Below, piece by piece: positions 16,284 to 26,995 of a stretch of 64,000 bases of DNA. A program made the translations under genes and the position numbers. The stretch covers positions 3,708,641-3,772,640 of the forward strand of contig CP022585.1 in assembly GCA_002243285.1 (NCBI GenBank), in the 5' to 3' direction. This DNA is from Candidatus Fluviicola riflensis. Its GTDB lineage: Bacteria > Bacteroidota > Bacteroidia > Flavobacteriales_D > Crocinitomicaceae. The notes beneath the pieces were generated by a model. It did no database searches, was not told the DNA's origin, and saw only the letters and a list, made by a program, of their open reading frames with translations. How positions within the stretch are numbered: the first letter of the stretch is position 1; the number at the start of each line of letters is the position of its first letter.

Positions 16284-17201
16284 ATGAATGCATTCACCAA
16301 AATCTTCGCACTTTCAACAATAGGAATCCTGGTTTATTCTTGTGGAGGTGGAGCAACCGGCGGACAAGACGATACACATAGCCGGGGCAAAGCGGAAATT
16401 TATTTCGAAGAATCATACAAACCGTTGTTCGAAACAAGTATCTACACCTTTGAAGGCCTGTTCCCTAGCGCCGATATTCAGCCTGTATACAAAACGGAAG
16501 GCGAAATCATCAATGCATTTTTTGAGAAAAAAGTAAAAACCATCTGCATTACCCGCGACTTTACGCCAAAAGAAAAAGCAAATCTGAAAAAAGCACAGAT
16601 CGAAGTCCGAAGTAATATGATCGCTTTCGATGCCGTTGCCCTGATCATCCACCCGGATAATATAGACAGTACACTGTCGATCGACAAACTGAAACGCATT
16701 CTCACCGGAAAAGACACCTTGTGGTCGAGTTCGGGTAAACGCATCAATGTGGTATTTGACAACGCCAATTCTGCCAACTTCAACTACATGCGCAAGTTGA
16801 TCAACAATGCCGACTTGCCCGATAATGTGTTTGCAGTGAAATCAAACGAAGAAGTGATCAAGCACGTGAAAGACAATCCTAGTTCGATCGGAATTATCGG
16901 TGTGAACTGGATCAGCGATCACGATGACAAAACAGCACTCGACTTTTTGAAAGGAATCCGTGTAATGGGTGTTTCCAAAAAAGAAGGCGGCGAAGCATTT
17001 CAACCGTACCAAGCGTATATCTACACAAAAGAATATCCGCTTACGCGAGAAGTTTGGATGATCAATATTGGCAGCCGTTCGGGCTTGCATACCGGTTTTG
17101 TGAATTTCATGCAACAGGAAAAAGGCCAGCTGATCATTCATAAATCGGCACTTGTTACGGCTTCTGAACCTGTGCGCATCATTGAAATGACAACTGAGTA
17201 A
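16284..17201 (+). CDS. PstS-like substrate-binding lipoprotein
   Basis: A 305-residue exported protein with a lipoprotein-type signal ending VYSC (Cys20). The rest resembles PstS-type phosphate-binding proteins: an ESYKPLFETSIYTFEGLFP start in place of the usual SSTV/xSGT phosphate loop, then the central RILTGKDTLWSSSGKRINVV and a later VGVNWISDHDD-type segment. No Pst permease or ATPase genes adjoin it. Its place directly behind an ExbB/ExbD/TonB operon is a recurring arrangement in Bacteroidota, which suggests an envelope or TonB-linked role rather than classical ABC phosphate uptake (inference). Confidence 0.72.
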   Translation: MNAFTKIFALSTIGILVYSCGGGATGGQDDTHSRGKAEIYFEESYKPLFETSIYTFEGLFPSADIQPVYKTEGEIINAFFEKKVKTICITRDFTPKEKANLKKAQIEVRSNMIAFDAVALIIHPDNIDSTLSIDKLKRILTGKDTLWSSSGKRINVVFDNANSANFNYMRKLINNADLPDNVFAVKSNEEVIKHVKDNPSSIGIIGVNWISDHDDKTALDFLKGIRVMGVSKKEGGEAFQPYQAYIYTKEYPLTREVWMINIGSRSGLHTGFVNFMQQEKGQLIIHKSALVTASEPVRIIEMTTE

Positions 17202-17460
17202 ACGAAAATCTTTCGACAGCAGGAATTTTATTCTGGTTCGGTTACAACGATAACAATCGCTTGTTTCCAGACATTGTTTTCATATATCCGGTTGATTTTC
17301 AGGATTAAAAAACACCACCTGTAAATCATTCAGGCACCTCGATGACTCAGTAACGCATTAAATAAACGTTAAGAAAAACCATCATTTTATACGATTGTAG
17401 TAATTTGGCAGGAGAATTGCTAAAGCTCTACAAATTAAAACAACGATCAATACAAACAGT

Positions 17461-19089
17461 ATGAAAAATTACATGCTAGTAGCTATTTCCTTATTCCTTG
17501 GGTCATTTGCCTTCGGACAAACATTGGAAGAAGCTCTTAAGAAAACCGATAACGAGCGCTACGAACTGGCGACGAAGGATTTCAGATCATTAATTACAAA
17601 AGATCCTGCTAAAGCAGCAGATTATTATTTCTACCTGGGCCAGAACTTTTACCAGCAAGGTGAATTAGACTCGGCGTTTGGTGCCTGGCAAAAGGGTGCT
17701 TCCTTTGATGCTGCCAATCCGCTGGGAATGGTCGGAAGTGGAAATGTTCTTTGGCACAAAGGCGATACAGCCGCAGCGCGTAAACAATTTGTAGCAGCTT
17801 GCACGACAACCAAACACAAAAACGCAGAGGTTATGCGCCAGGTTGCGGCCACTTATACGTACGCAAAAGTGCAAAACATCGACGCGGCAATTAAGCTGCT
17901 GAACGACGCTATCAAACTGGATCCTAAAAATGTGGAAGGTCACCTGATTTTAGGCGATGCCTTATTGGAAAAAACACCTTCAAATGGTAGTCCGGCTATT
18001 GCAGAATACAACAAAGTACTCGATTTAGATGCCAAAAACTGCCGTGGAATCGTTCGTAAAGCGAAATTATATCAACGCGCCAAAAACTATGATTCGGCAG
18101 AAGAATTGTACAAAGAAGCACAGGCTCTTGACCCTACTTACGCACCGGCTTATCGTGAAAATGCGGAGTTGAACATGTTGCAAAACAAGCCGAAAGAGGC
18201 CGTTGAGAACTGGAAAAAGTACCTTGAGCTCAATAACAGCGACGAAGCACGTTACCGTTTCGCAACTTCACTTTACCTTTCAAGAAGATACTGTGACGCC
18301 ATTACCGAATTTGAAGGTTTGCACACACGTAATTTCGTAACATTCTACACACGCCGTATGTTGGCTTACAGTCTTTATGAGTGTAACGCTGACAGCCAGT
18401 TAACCGATGCCAATACAAAAGGTTTGGAAGAATTGGAACGTTTCTTTGCGATGGTTCCTGCAGATAAAATTGCGGCTTACGATTATAAATACCGCGGCCT
18501 TCATTACAGCAAACTCGGAATGGACTCCCTGGCCCTATTGGACTACCAAAAAGCGATTTCCATGGATGCAATCTGGGAGAAAGAACTTTCAGGTTTGATT
18601 GCTAAGATTTACTACAAAGCAAAAAAATACGACGATGCGATTAAGTATTACGAGATCAAAAAAGCAGGCAAAGCTTATAACCTGAACGTTACCGAACACT
18701 ATGAGTTGGGTAGAGCTTATTATTTCGGCCCGCAAAACTATGCGTTGGCAGATTCAAGTTTGCGTCAGGTAACGGACCAGTCGGCTAATTTCGCTTCCGG
18801 ATACTTGTGGAGAGCACGTGCCAACTATAAACTGGATCCAGGAAACGTTCTATGGGCAGCCAAGCCGTTCTACGAAACATACCTGGAGAAATTAACTCCT
18901 GAAGATAAAGCCAATTCTTACAATAAGGCAACGCAAATTGAAGCGGCTAAATACCTTGGTGATTATTATGTGAACTCGAAAGAAGGGAAAGATTTGGCCA
19001 AAGCGAAGATTTACTGGAAGATGGTTCTCGATCTTGAACCAACCGATTCACAGGCAAAAGCATTTATGGCAAGTCCCGCAGGACGATAA
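17461..19089 (+). CDS. Exported tetratricopeptide-repeat protein
   Basis: A 542-residue protein with a cleavable signal peptide (MKNYMLVAISLFLGSFAFGQ) and TPR-like helical repeats through its whole length, for instance YFYLGQNFYQQGELDSAFGAW, AIKLLNDAIKLDPKNVEGHL and NYDSAEELYKEAQALDPTYA. TPR arrays act as protein-binding scaffolds; here it is predicted to be periplasmic. It sits between the PstS-like lipoprotein and the second tonB on the same strand, with 260- to 270-base gaps, and ends at a strong terminator. Confidence 0.85.
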   Translation: MKNYMLVAISLFLGSFAFGQTLEEALKKTDNERYELATKDFRSLITKDPAKAADYYFYLGQNFYQQGELDSAFGAWQKGASFDAANPLGMVGSGNVLWHKGDTAAARKQFVAACTTTKHKNAEVMRQVAATYTYAKVQNIDAAIKLLNDAIKLDPKNVEGHLILGDALLEKTPSNGSPAIAEYNKVLDLDAKNCRGIVRKAKLYQRAKNYDSAEELYKEAQALDPTYAPAYRENAELNMLQNKPKEAVENWKKYLELNNSDEARYRFATSLYLSRRYCDAITEFEGLHTRNFVTFYTRRMLAYSLYECNADSQLTDANTKGLEELERFFAMVPADKIAAYDYKYRGLHYSKLGMDSLALLDYQKAISMDAIWEKELSGLIAKIYYKAKKYDDAIKYYEIKKAGKAYNLNVTEHYELGRAYYFGPQNYALADSSLRQVTDQSANFASGYLWRARANYKLDPGNVLWAAKPFYETYLEKLTPEDKANSYNKATQIEAAKYLGDYYVNSKEGKDLAKAKIYWKMVLDLEPTDSQAKAFMASPAGR

Positions 19090-19115
19090 ACGAAAACAGC
19101 AGTTAAAACTGTCAT

Positions 19116-19145
19116 ACAGCCCGCTCATTTGCGGGCTGTTTTTGT
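19116..19145 (+). terminator. Rho-independent terminator after the TPR gene
   Basis: ACAGCCCGC (19116-19124) pairs perfectly with GCGGGCTGT (19131-19139), followed by TTTTT. Confidence 0.85.
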
Positions 19146-19362
19146 TTAAAACAACCTCATTTTCAAGGAAAAGCCAACAATTGTTCTTCCGGCTTTTTCA
19201 CTGACAATTCTTGCGCTACATTTCACTCAAACATTCCTACACAATAGGTCTTTTTCAGAAGGCCGTTACTGATTTTAGTTAAGTTAGATTAAACGGTTCA
19301 CCCCGGAGGCCTGAAAAAGTGAAAACGAAGTAAAAGAATAATTAACTAAAAACCCATCAGTT

Positions 19363-20229
19363 ATGATAGTAGTCTTCATTATCGCAGGAGTGGTAGCATT
19401 GATCTCCCTCTACGATTATTTCAACTCTAGAAACTGGCAGCAGGTTACCTCGAATGAGCGCAACGATGCTGTCTTTAAAAACCGTAACCGCGAATATGGC
19501 GCTTTTGCCATCCGCAAAGATTACGACAAACGTTTAATGCTTATTGTGGGCGGGATGGTTGCAGGTGTCGGTGTTTTATTCGCCGCCACTAGAAACGACG
19601 AGTTCCATGCAAAAGTAGAAGCTCCAGAAGTAATTGTTCATATAATCCCTCTTGGTGAAGAGCGGGACGACAAGCCGGTAACCAAAGAAGAACAAAAAAC
19701 AGAGGCGAATCCGCAGCCGTTGGCAAAAATAACCGCTTTCCGTGAAATGACCATCGTGGATACTCCACCGACAGACGTGCCTGATCTTCCAAAAGAAGGT
19801 GAAAATCTGGGTGGTGAAGACAATCCTGACGGTCCGGATAACGGCGGAACAAAACCACCACTTCCTCCGGGACCAACAGGAGGCGGTACTGAGGATGGCG
19901 AAACAACGGAAGAAATCGTTATTCCGGATGAGCCCGCTCAATTTCCTGGCGGACATAGCGAAATGATGAAATTCCTCGGTTCCAAAATTGTTTACCCACA
20001 AGGGCCTGCAGAGTTGGGAATTGAAGGAAGATGCTTTATCCAATTCGTTGTAAGCAAAAAAGGAGACATTTCTGACGTGAAAGTAATGCGCGGTGTGGAA
20101 GATTGTCCCGAGTGTGATAAAGAGGCAGTTCGCGTGATCAAAAGCATGCCATTGTGGAGACCAGGACGAGTGAAAGGAAAAGCGGTTAACAGCCATTTCA
20201 ATTTACCGGTAAAATTTGCGTTGCAATAA
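19363..20229 (+). CDS. Energy transducer TonB, second copy
   Basis: A 288-residue paralogue of the TonB at 15139. It has the same extra N-terminal helix (residues 2-16), the same SLYDYFNSRNWQQVTS/RNREYGAF segment and anchor helix (~57-75), then a spacer rich in Pro, Glu and Gly (PPLPPGPTGGGTEDGE) but without a long proline run. The TonB domain (~193-288) starts QFPGGHSEMMKFL and carries Cys248/Cys251 (CPEC). It has its own terminator and no adjacent exb genes, so it presumably shares the ExbB/ExbD complex encoded 4-6 kb upstream. Confidence 0.9.
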   Translation: MIVVFIIAGVVALISLYDYFNSRNWQQVTSNERNDAVFKNRNREYGAFAIRKDYDKRLMLIVGGMVAGVGVLFAATRNDEFHAKVEAPEVIVHIIPLGEERDDKPVTKEEQKTEANPQPLAKITAFREMTIVDTPPTDVPDLPKEGENLGGEDNPDGPDNGGTKPPLPPGPTGGGTEDGETTEEIVIPDEPAQFPGGHSEMMKFLGSKIVYPQGPAELGIEGRCFIQFVVSKKGDISDVKVMRGVEDCPECDKEAVRVIKSMPLWRPGRVKGKAVNSHFNLPVKFALQ

Positions 20230-20254
20230 ACAGATTGACCATCATCTAAACACA

Positions 20255-20290
20255 GGAACCCGGGTATTCGTTATCCGGGTTCTTTGTTTT
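20255..20290 (+). terminator. Rho-independent terminator after the second tonB
   Basis: GAACCCGG (20256-20263) pairs with CCGGGTTC (20275-20282), followed by a T-rich tract (TTTGTTTTT). Confidence 0.8.
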
Positions 20291-20374
20291 TCGCCAAACA
20301 GCGTTATTGCTGACATAACTTGTTAACAACCTCAATTTATTTCTCCCAAAAATTGGCGTTTAGAAATAAAGCCT

Positions 20375-20382
20375 TATCTTTG
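20375..20382 (+). promoter_or_regulatory. -7 box TATCTTTG for atpD-atpC, with -33 TTGG
   Basis: A perfect TAnnTTTG 37 bases before the atpD ATG; a TTGG at 20353-20356 lies about 19 bases upstream, the expected place for the -33 element. Confidence 0.7.
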
Positions 20383-20407
20383 CGCCCAAATTGAGAATAC
20401 ACTTTAA

Positions 20408-21922
<1,515 letters not shown>

Positions 21923-21937
21923 TTTAAAAAACGCATC

Positions 21938-22225
21938 ATGCATTTAGAAATCATTACTCCAGAAACGAAGATCTTTGTAGGTGAAGCACAATCAGTGCAG
22001 TTACCCGGCCTTGACGGATCGTTTCAGGTGTTAAACAATCACGCTCCCATTATCTCCGGTTTAGCTGCCGGAACAGTGAAAATAGAGCTTGAAAGCGCTT
22101 TTGAAGCTGATGAAAAAACCAGCAAGTTGATCCAGGTCGACAACAATCCCAATACCATCCGCGTAACCATCAAAGGTGGGGTTATGGAATTGCTCAACAA
22201 TAAAGTGATCGTACTTGCAGAATAA
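21938..22225 (+). CDS. atpC: F1F0 ATP synthase subunit epsilon
   Basis: A 95-residue epsilon subunit comprising the N-terminal beta-sandwich (MHLEIITPETKIFVGEAQSV … GGVMELLNNKVIVLAE). The C-terminal two-helix domain that inhibits ATPase activity in E. coli is absent, as is common in this phylum. It begins 15 bases after atpD and is followed by a strong terminator. Confidence 0.93.
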   Translation: MHLEIITPETKIFVGEAQSVQLPGLDGSFQVLNNHAPIISGLAAGTVKIELESAFEADEKTSKLIQVDNNPNTIRVTIKGGVMELLNNKVIVLAE

Positions 22226-22245
22226 GAAATACAACCATTGAATTA

Positions 22246-22278
22246 AGAGGGATGCGGCAACCGGATCCCTCTTTTTTT
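22246..22278 (+). terminator. Rho-independent terminator after atpC
   Basis: AGAGGGAT (22246-22253) pairs with ATCCCTCT (22265-22272), followed by a run of T. Confidence 0.85.
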
Positions 22279-22331
22279 GTTAAGGAGTGTTATAGAACTA
22301 ATTTTTACCGGTAGATAAACGATTCTTTCAT

Positions 22332-22339
22332 TAATTTCG
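22332..22339 (+). promoter_or_regulatory. -7 box TAATTTCG upstream of uppS
   Basis: One mismatch to TAnnTTTG, 12 bases before the uppS ATG; likely the promoter of the uppS-bamA operon. Confidence 0.5.
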
Positions 22340-22351
22340 TTATTAAGTTAC

Positions 22352-23089
22352 ATGAACCTATTAACACAGATCGATAAGGAGAACACTCCCAACCATATAG
22401 CAATCATTATGGATGGAAACGGACGATGGGCCAAAAAACAGGGCCAAATGCGTCTGTATGGCCATTCTATTGGTGTGGAATCTGTTCGTGAAACATTGAC
22501 AGCCGCCAAGAACATTGGTGTGAAACATCTTACGTTATATGCTTTCTCTACCGAAAACTGGAACCGTCCGAAAGAAGAAATTGATGGATTGATGAATCTT
22601 TTGGTACATACCATTGCCAACGAAGTAGATGAATTGAATCGGAGTGGCGTGCGCTTACTCACCATTGGCGACCGGGCCGGATTGCCAATTGAATGTCAGG
22701 AAGAATTGGCTTCAGCCATTGAGCAAACCGGTAAAAACACCGAAATTGACCTGATTCTGGCATTGAATTACAGTGCAAGATGGGAAATCACCAACGCAAT
22801 GAAACAAATCGGGCAGGAAATCCAGGCAGGAAAACTACAGCCGGACGCCATCACCGATGAAATCATTGCCCAACATTTGACTACAGCCGGAATTCCGGAC
22901 CCGGAATTATTAATACGTACCAGCGGAGAATGTCGCGTAAGCAACTTCTTACTCTGGCAAATCGCCTATACCGAATTTCATTTTACGGAAGTATTGTGGC
23001 CCGACTTCAAAGAAGCCGATCTCTACAAAGCCGTAATCGATTATCAATCACGTGAACGCCGTTTTGGAATGGTTTCCGAACAACTTTAA
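22352..23089 (+). CDS. uppS: Isoprenyl transferase / undecaprenyl diphosphate synthase
   Basis: A 245-residue cis-prenyltransferase that extends farnesyl diphosphate to the C55 lipid carrier used in peptidoglycan and polysaccharide assembly. The catalytic Asp lies in HIAIIMDGNGRWAKKQG, then come the conserved LTLYAFSTENWNRP segment and the C-terminal PDPELLIRTSGECRVSNFLLWQ…TEFHF signature. The bamA gene starts 3 bases after its stop, forming an envelope-biogenesis operon. Confidence 0.96.
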   Translation: MNLLTQIDKENTPNHIAIIMDGNGRWAKKQGQMRLYGHSIGVESVRETLTAAKNIGVKHLTLYAFSTENWNRPKEEIDGLMNLLVHTIANEVDELNRSGVRLLTIGDRAGLPIECQEELASAIEQTGKNTEIDLILALNYSARWEITNAMKQIGQEIQAGKLQPDAITDEIIAQHLTTAGIPDPELLIRTSGECRVSNFLLWQIAYTEFHFTEVLWPDFKEADLYKAVIDYQSRERRFGMVSEQL

Positions 23090-23092
23090 CCT

Positions 23093-25669
23093 ATGATGAA
23101 ATATTTAATTGTTCTTTTCATAACCTGTTGCTCCTATTTGGCCTTTGCACAAGGTCCGAACTGGATCGTTGACGAGGTGAAAGACTCCATCAAACCAACA
23201 AAAGTTATCGGCGAGGGGTTCAGCTATGAAAATCCGCAGAAATACGAGTTGGGGCCAATCCGGATTGACGGAGCGGATAATTTCGACGCACAGGCTATCA
23301 AACTGATTGCAGGATTGCGACCGGGACAGGAAATTACGCTTCCAGGTGAGGAAATCACCAAAGCCATTAAAAATCTTTGGGACGAAGGCTTGTTTTCGAG
23401 TGTTTCCATTGAAGTGGAAAAAGAAGTCGCCGGTGTGGTTTACTTAGTGATCAAACTCACTCCCCGTCCGAAATTATCACGATTCAAATTCAGAGGTATC
23501 AACCGGCGTGAAGCTGATAAAGTGCGTGAGGAAATTGACCTGGCTTCGGGTAAAACCATTACCGAAAATCTTGTTTTTACCACACGCAACAAAGTAAAAG
23601 GTTATTTCCGCGAGAAAGGTTACCACAATGTGCAGGTAAACATCAACCGTATCAAGGATACACTGATCAATAACTCTGAGATCTTTCTGATCGAAATCAA
23701 TAAAGGCCAAAAAGTACGCATCAAAAAAATCAATATTACCGGAACCAGCTCGGTGCCGATGTGGAAGCTCCGCAAATCGATGAAAGATACCAAACAAATG
23801 GCCGTTTGGCGTGTTTTCAAACGTTCCAAATTCTCAGAATCAGCTTATGAACGTGACAAGGTGGCATTGGTAGAAAAATTGAGAAGCGTTGGGTTACGTG
23901 ATGTGACTATTATTCGCGATTCGGTGTATTCCATCGATAAACGCCATTTGATGATCGACATTGAAATCCTGGAAGGCAACAAGTATTACTTCGGTGATAT
24001 GTCCTGGATCGGTAATACGAAATTTTCCTCAGGCTTACTCGATACCGTATTGGGAATCGACTATGGTGACATTTACAATAAACCGTTGCTGGATCAGCGC
24101 CTGTTCATGAGTGAAGAAGGCCGCGATATTTCATCACTTTACATGGACCGCGGTTATTTGTTCTTCCAGGTCATTCCTGTAGAAACCGGTGTAGTGGATA
24201 ATCACATCAACTACGAAATGCGCCTGATTGAAGGAAAAGAAGCCCGCGTGCGTAATGTGATCATCAAAGGGAATTACAAGACCAATGAGCATGTGATTCG
24301 TCGTGAAATCCGTACCAAACCGGGTGATTTATTCAACCGGAACGACATCATCCGTACGCAACGTGAGTTGGCACAGCTGGGTTATTTCAACGAGCAAGGC
24401 TTCCAGGTGAATCCGATCCCGAATCCACAAGACGGAACGGTAGACATCGTGTATACGGTAGAAGAAAAATCGGCCGACCAAATTGAAGTATCGGGTGGCT
24501 ACGGAGCCGGTCGTATTATCGGGACTATTGGTTTGACATTCAGCAACTTCTCGGTGAAAAACATGTTTAAAAGAGACGCTTGGCAACCACTTCCTGCAGG
24601 TGACGGACAACGCTTGTCAATTCGTGCACAAACCAACGGCCGTTATTATCAAAGTTATAACTTCTCGTTTACCGAGCCGTGGTTGGGTGGAAAACGTCCG
24701 AATTCATTCACATTCTATGCTACGCATACACAAATCGGAAACAACTTCAGCAGAAGCAACCCTACTTACCAGGGTGTTTCGATCTCAGGTGGTGGTATCG
24801 GTCTGGGACGTCGCAAGAAATTCCCGGATGACTACTTTAGTGCTTACTACGAGCTTTCGTACCAATACTATGATGTAGTTGACTATTCGAGTTTATTCCC
24901 GAATTTCGACAACGGTTATGCAAACGACATCAGTGTCAAATATGCGTTGCAGCGTAACTCGATCAATTCACCGATCTACCCTACCGAAGGTTCCAAATTG
25001 TCGTTCACAGCAAAATCATCGTTACCCTACTCGTTAATGGGTGGTAAAACAGATTTCGACGGTGCTTCGGCCCAGGATCGTTACAAATACCTGGAATACT
25101 ATAAATTTAAGTTGACAGGAGAATTCTTCTTCCCGCTTACAAGCAACAAGAAACTCGTATTCATGCCACGTTTCGGATTCGGATTTATGGGGTATTACAA
25201 TGCATCTAAAGGATTAACACCGTTTGAGCGTTTCAACCTTGGAGGAAGCGGATTGACGGGTGTAAACCAATTTGGTGGCCGTGAAATCATCGCTTTGCGT
25301 GGTTATCCTGAAAGTGGTTTATCATCTTCGGGAGGTGATCCGCTGATCGCGAAATACACCATGGAACTTCGTTACCCGATTTCACTGAATCCGCAGGCTA
25401 CGTTCTTTGTGCTGGCGTTTGCTGAAGCAGGAAACACCTTCCCTACATTGAATAAATTCAATCCGTTCAACGTGAAACGTTCGGCCGGTTTGGGTATTCG
25501 CGTGTTCTTACCGATGTTTGGTATGCTTGGATTGGATTACGGATTCGGGTTCGATACCTTGGATTCGCACTCAAGCGGTTTCAACGGGCAGTCAGATTTG
25601 GATGTACGCAACAAAGGTTATTTCGGGAAGTTCAACTTTACCATCGGAATGAACCTGGGAGAGTTATAA
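23093..25669 (+). CDS. bamA: Outer membrane protein assembly factor BamA
   Basis: An 858-residue Omp85 protein with a signal peptide (MMKYLIVLFITCCSYLAFAQ), successive POTRA domains over about residues 45-440 (for example VIIKGNYKTNEHVIRREIRTKPGDLFN in the last), and a C-terminal 16-strand barrel from ~455, including GREIIALRGYPESG (the loop-6 RG motif) and a final strand ending NFTIGMNLGEL. It inserts beta-barrel proteins in the outer membrane. The flanking uppS and two skp-like genes match the conserved Bacteroidota cluster. A second ATG lies at the next codon. Confidence 0.96.
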   Translation: MMKYLIVLFITCCSYLAFAQGPNWIVDEVKDSIKPTKVIGEGFSYENPQKYELGPIRIDGADNFDAQAIKLIAGLRPGQEITLPGEEITKAIKNLWDEGLFSSVSIEVEKEVAGVVYLVIKLTPRPKLSRFKFRGINRREADKVREEIDLASGKTITENLVFTTRNKVKGYFREKGYHNVQVNINRIKDTLINNSEIFLIEINKGQKVRIKKINITGTSSVPMWKLRKSMKDTKQMAVWRVFKRSKFSESAYERDKVALVEKLRSVGLRDVTIIRDSVYSIDKRHLMIDIEILEGNKYYFGDMSWIGNTKFSSGLLDTVLGIDYGDIYNKPLLDQRLFMSEEGRDISSLYMDRGYLFFQVIPVETGVVDNHINYEMRLIEGKEARVRNVIIKGNYKTNEHVIRREIRTKPGDLFNRNDIIRTQRELAQLGYFNEQGFQVNPIPNPQDGTVDIVYTVEEKSADQIEVSGGYGAGRIIGTIGLTFSNFSVKNMFKRDAWQPLPAGDGQRLSIRAQTNGRYYQSYNFSFTEPWLGGKRPNSFTFYATHTQIGNNFSRSNPTYQGVSISGGGIGLGRRKKFPDDYFSAYYELSYQYYDVVDYSSLFPNFDNGYANDISVKYALQRNSINSPIYPTEGSKLSFTAKSSLPYSLMGGKTDFDGASAQDRYKYLEYYKFKLTGEFFFPLTSNKKLVFMPRFGFGFMGYYNASKGLTPFERFNLGGSGLTGVNQFGGREIIALRGYPESGLSSSGGDPLIAKYTMELRYPISLNPQATFFVLAFAEAGNTFPTLNKFNPFNVKRSAGLGIRVFLPMFGMLGLDYGFGFDTLDSHSSGFNGQSDLDVRNKGYFGKFNFTIGMNLGEL

Positions 25670-25693
25670 TAGAGCGTGGAACAATAAATTGTT

Positions 25694-25701
25694 TATTTTC
25701 G
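25694..25701 (+). promoter_or_regulatory. -7 box TATTTTCG upstream of the first skp-like gene
   Basis: One mismatch to TAnnTTTG, 23 bases before the ATG at 25725; supports that ATG over the TTG at 25689. Confidence 0.45.
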
Positions 25702-25724
25702 TCGTTCTTTCAATTTTTGATTTT

Positions 25725-26243
25725 ATGAAAAACTGGTTGATTGGTTGTTTAATGGTGTTTGGCATGACCTTTGTCTGTTCTGCTCAGAAGTACGGATACA
25801 TTGACTCGGAATTTATTCTGAACAATGTGCCGGAATACAACGAAGCGAAAGAACGCTTGGATAAATTAGCAGAACGTTGGACAAAAGAAATAGAAGAACG
25901 CTATGAAGTAGTGAAACAGAAAAAAGAGAATTTTCTTCGTGAAGAAGATCTCTTGCCTGCCGAAGAAAAAGCCAAACGCGAAGAAGAAATTGCCAAATTG
26001 GAAACCGATGCTATGGAAATGCAGAAAACGCGTTTCGGAGTTTCGGGAGATTACTTCCAGAAACGTCAGGAATTGATTAAACCCATTCAGGACAAAGTAT
26101 ACGAAGCCATGCAGGCAGTTGCTTCCAAACGGAATTATAGCTTTATATTTGACAAAGCAAACCAAAGCAACCTCGTTTTTGCCGACAGTAAATTCGACAT
26201 CAGCGACGAAGTGCTAAAAGAAATGGGATATACCCCGAAATGA
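25725..26243 (+). CDS. OmpH/Skp family periplasmic chaperone (first of two)
   Basis: A 172-residue protein with a signal peptide (MKNWLIGCLMVFGMTFVCSAQ) followed by the OmpH start KYGYIDSEFILNNVPEY, a long Glu/Lys-rich coiled coil (~40-110) and a return segment ending SFIFDKANQSNLVFADSKFDISDEVLKEMG. Skp holds unfolded outer membrane proteins on their way to BamA, which is encoded just upstream. The start was moved to ATG 25725 because the signal peptide begins there and the box at 25694-25701 lies upstream. Confidence 0.9.
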   Translation: MKNWLIGCLMVFGMTFVCSAQKYGYIDSEFILNNVPEYNEAKERLDKLAERWTKEIEERYEVVKQKKENFLREEDLLPAEEKAKREEEIAKLETDAMEMQKTRFGVSGDYFQKRQELIKPIQDKVYEAMQAVASKRNYSFIFDKANQSNLVFADSKFDISDEVLKEMGYTPK

Positions 26244-26271
26244 TAAACAAATACAAATCATAAACAATCCA

Positions 26272-26820
26272 ATGAAAAAACTATTTTTCGCCCTTGTAAT
26301 TGCCTTGACAACAGTAACTGCTGCGCAGGCGCAATCTAAAATTGCTCACATAAATTCTCAAACATTGCTTGATACCATGCCTTCACGTAAGGCAGCTATT
26401 GCTGAAATCAATGAACTAAGCCGCAGAGCCGACGAAGAGTTGAAAGGAATGGAAGCAAACCTGGAAAAAGAATACAATGCTTACATGACCAGAAGACCTA
26501 CACAAACGCCAGCTATGAATACTTACGATGAAGGTCGTTTGGCGAAAATGCAGGCTGATATGCAGGCACGTGAGCAGGAAATCAATCAGATTTTGCAAAC
26601 AATGTCTACTGAATTGAACGAAGTGATCCTAAAAACAGTAAAAGAAGCTGTTGATTTGGTGGCTAAAAAGAAAGGTTTGAACTACGTGATCGACGAGTCA
26701 TCTACGCTTTACGCCAGCGGAAGTAACATCACCAATGAAGTGATTCCTGAGTTGTTGCGCATCGATGCTGAAAAAACGAAAGCAAAAGCACAGACACCTC
26801 AAACACCTCCGGGACAGTAA
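26272..26820 (+). CDS. OmpH/Skp family periplasmic chaperone (second of two)
   Basis: A 182-residue paralogue of the preceding gene: signal peptide (MKKLFFALVIALTTVTAAQA), then SKIAHINSQTLLDTMPSRKAA, a coiled-coil arm with Arg/Glu/Gln-rich heptads, and the return NYVIDESSTLYASGSNITNEVIPELL. A short Thr/Pro/Gln tail follows. It starts 28 bases after the first copy and ends at a terminator. Confidence 0.9.
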   Translation: MKKLFFALVIALTTVTAAQAQSKIAHINSQTLLDTMPSRKAAIAEINELSRRADEELKGMEANLEKEYNAYMTRRPTQTPAMNTYDEGRLAKMQADMQAREQEINQILQTMSTELNEVILKTVKEAVDLVAKKKGLNYVIDESSTLYASGSNITNEVIPELLRIDAEKTKAKAQTPQTPPGQ

Positions 26821-26843
26821 TTAAAGCTACACAATATTCTAAG

Positions 26844-26876
26844 AGTCGTCTTCCGTTTGGTTGGCGACTTTTTTTG
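26844..26876 (+). terminator. Rho-independent terminator after the skp pair
   Basis: AGTCGTC (26844-26850) pairs with GGCGACT (26863-26869), with one G-U pair, followed by TTTTTTG. Confidence 0.7.
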
Positions 26877-26973
26877 TTTAACGACAATGATATTCCAAAC
26901 ATTTTGTCACCACAAAGATTCTGTGTTAAAGATTATTGTGACTATTTATCTACCATGGTAACTACTTAATGCT

Positions 26974-26981
26974 TACTTTTG
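26974..26981 (+). promoter_or_regulatory. -7 box TACTTTTG for the DODA-type dioxygenase gene
   Basis: A perfect TAnnTTTG. It overlaps the upstream ATG at 26969, so translation must start at the ATG at 26996, 14 bases downstream. Confidence 0.65.
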
Positions 26982-26995
26982 TCAAAACACCGTTC

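Noticed and set aside
19576-20196. 206-residue frame antisense to the second tonB
   Set aside because: The opposite strand encodes a complete TonB with conserved domains; the antisense peptide has no recognisable feature.
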